From Pseudomonas agarici (lineage in GTDB: Bacteria > Pseudomonadota > Gammaproteobacteria > Pseudomonadales > Pseudomonadaceae): a stretch of 53,377 bases of DNA. The stretch spans positions 1 to 53,377 of the forward strand of contig NZ_FOAR01000029.1 in assembly GCF_900109755.1 (NCBI RefSeq), read 5' to 3'. The notes beneath the pieces were generated by a model. The model had not been told where the DNA came from. It was given only the letters and a program-made list of their open reading frames with translations, and ran no database searches. Each line of letters starts with the position of its first letter. Positions within the stretch are counted from its first letter, which is position 1. The translations under genes were made by a program, and so were the position numbers. Positions 53,300 through 53,377 of this stretch are shown in pieces.

Positions 53300-53377
53300 T
53301 CATGCATGGTTTTCGATCAAACGATCGGAGCCACCTTCAGCCATGCGGTTTTCGATCAAACGATCGGAGCCACCTTC
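53300..53377 (-). CDS. C-terminus of a tandem-repeat protein (runs off right edge)
   Basis: Only the last 25 codons are inside. They read EGGSDRLIENRMAEGGSDRL, then IENHA and stop: two copies of a 13-residue unit AEGGSDRLIENRM encoded by an exact 39-bp DNA repeat (53309 and 53348). Pseudomonas has small secreted proteins with such AEGGxDR repeats at the C-terminus, sometimes labelled phage infection protein; their role is not established. The N-terminus, and any signal peptide, lies outside the window. A strong terminator follows. Confidence 0.75.
   Translation of the reverse strand, partial: EGGSDRLIENRMAEGGSDRLIENHA

Noticed and set aside
1..53377. CRISPR arrays, integrases, rRNA operons, prophage genes
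   Set aside because: Looked for and not seen.

Overview
The window reads as chromosomal DNA of a Pseudomonas, most likely of the P. fluorescens group. This rests on product families and their wording, not on a database search: a Pseudomonas-type NrdB start, FabV enoyl-ACP reductase, the selD-mnmH pair, PpnN, an NhaR-type LysR, TerC, gamma-glutamylputrescine oxidase, diaminopropionate ammonia-lyase, gamma-glutamyltranspeptidase, many GC-rich genes with short spacers, and small lipoproteins. Most genes are housekeeping or metabolic. No integrase, plasmid gene or CRISPR array was seen.

Layout. 1-10.1 kb is GC-rich core: the start of nrdB with a NrdR-controlled promoter, a trans-aconitate methyltransferase, tag, ppnN, fabV, selD-mnmH (overlapping stop and start codons), and two membrane transport genes. 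10.2-24.95 kb is a sharply AT-rich accessory island with long gene-poor gaps. It holds a 1628-residue RHS-repeat protein, an unrecognised 380-residue protein directly behind it, an unrecognised 366-residue protein on the other strand, two paralogous LuxR-type regulators with no luxI nearby, and a protein whose roughly 50-residue repeats suggest a beta-propeller (lectin-like). This is the most likely place for an undescribed system: a quorum-sensing-type regulated RHS toxin or surface module with accessory proteins.

25-53 kb returns to core DNA: yceH, a DUF1993 gene, an MFS exporter, nhaR, a small lipoprotein with terC, a C39-like lipoprotein that has lost its catalytic residues, a gamma-glutamylputrescine oxidase, tRNA-Val(GAC), a two-gene radical-SAM DNA repair cassette (TIGR03916/TIGR03915 type), a catabolic group (dpaL, an M20 hydrolase, a divergent Lrp regulator), a MATE exporter, a BASS/ACR3-type transporter, SulP, ggt, a decayed arnT beside an Ais-like phosphatase, a CBS protein, a YkgJ protein, a frameshifted AraC gene, a fumarylpyruvate-hydrolase-type enzyme, and at the right edge the end of a protein built of 13-residue repeats.

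A family of about 160-bp palindromic elements (four copies, two well preserved, two diverged) is scattered through the window. It has long terminal inverted repeats and appears to target CTAG, as expected of a non-autonomous IS630/Tc1-type MITE. Two copies sit exactly at stop codons of core genes and one supplies the last codons of nhaR. Two diverged copies flank the second luxR gene in the island.
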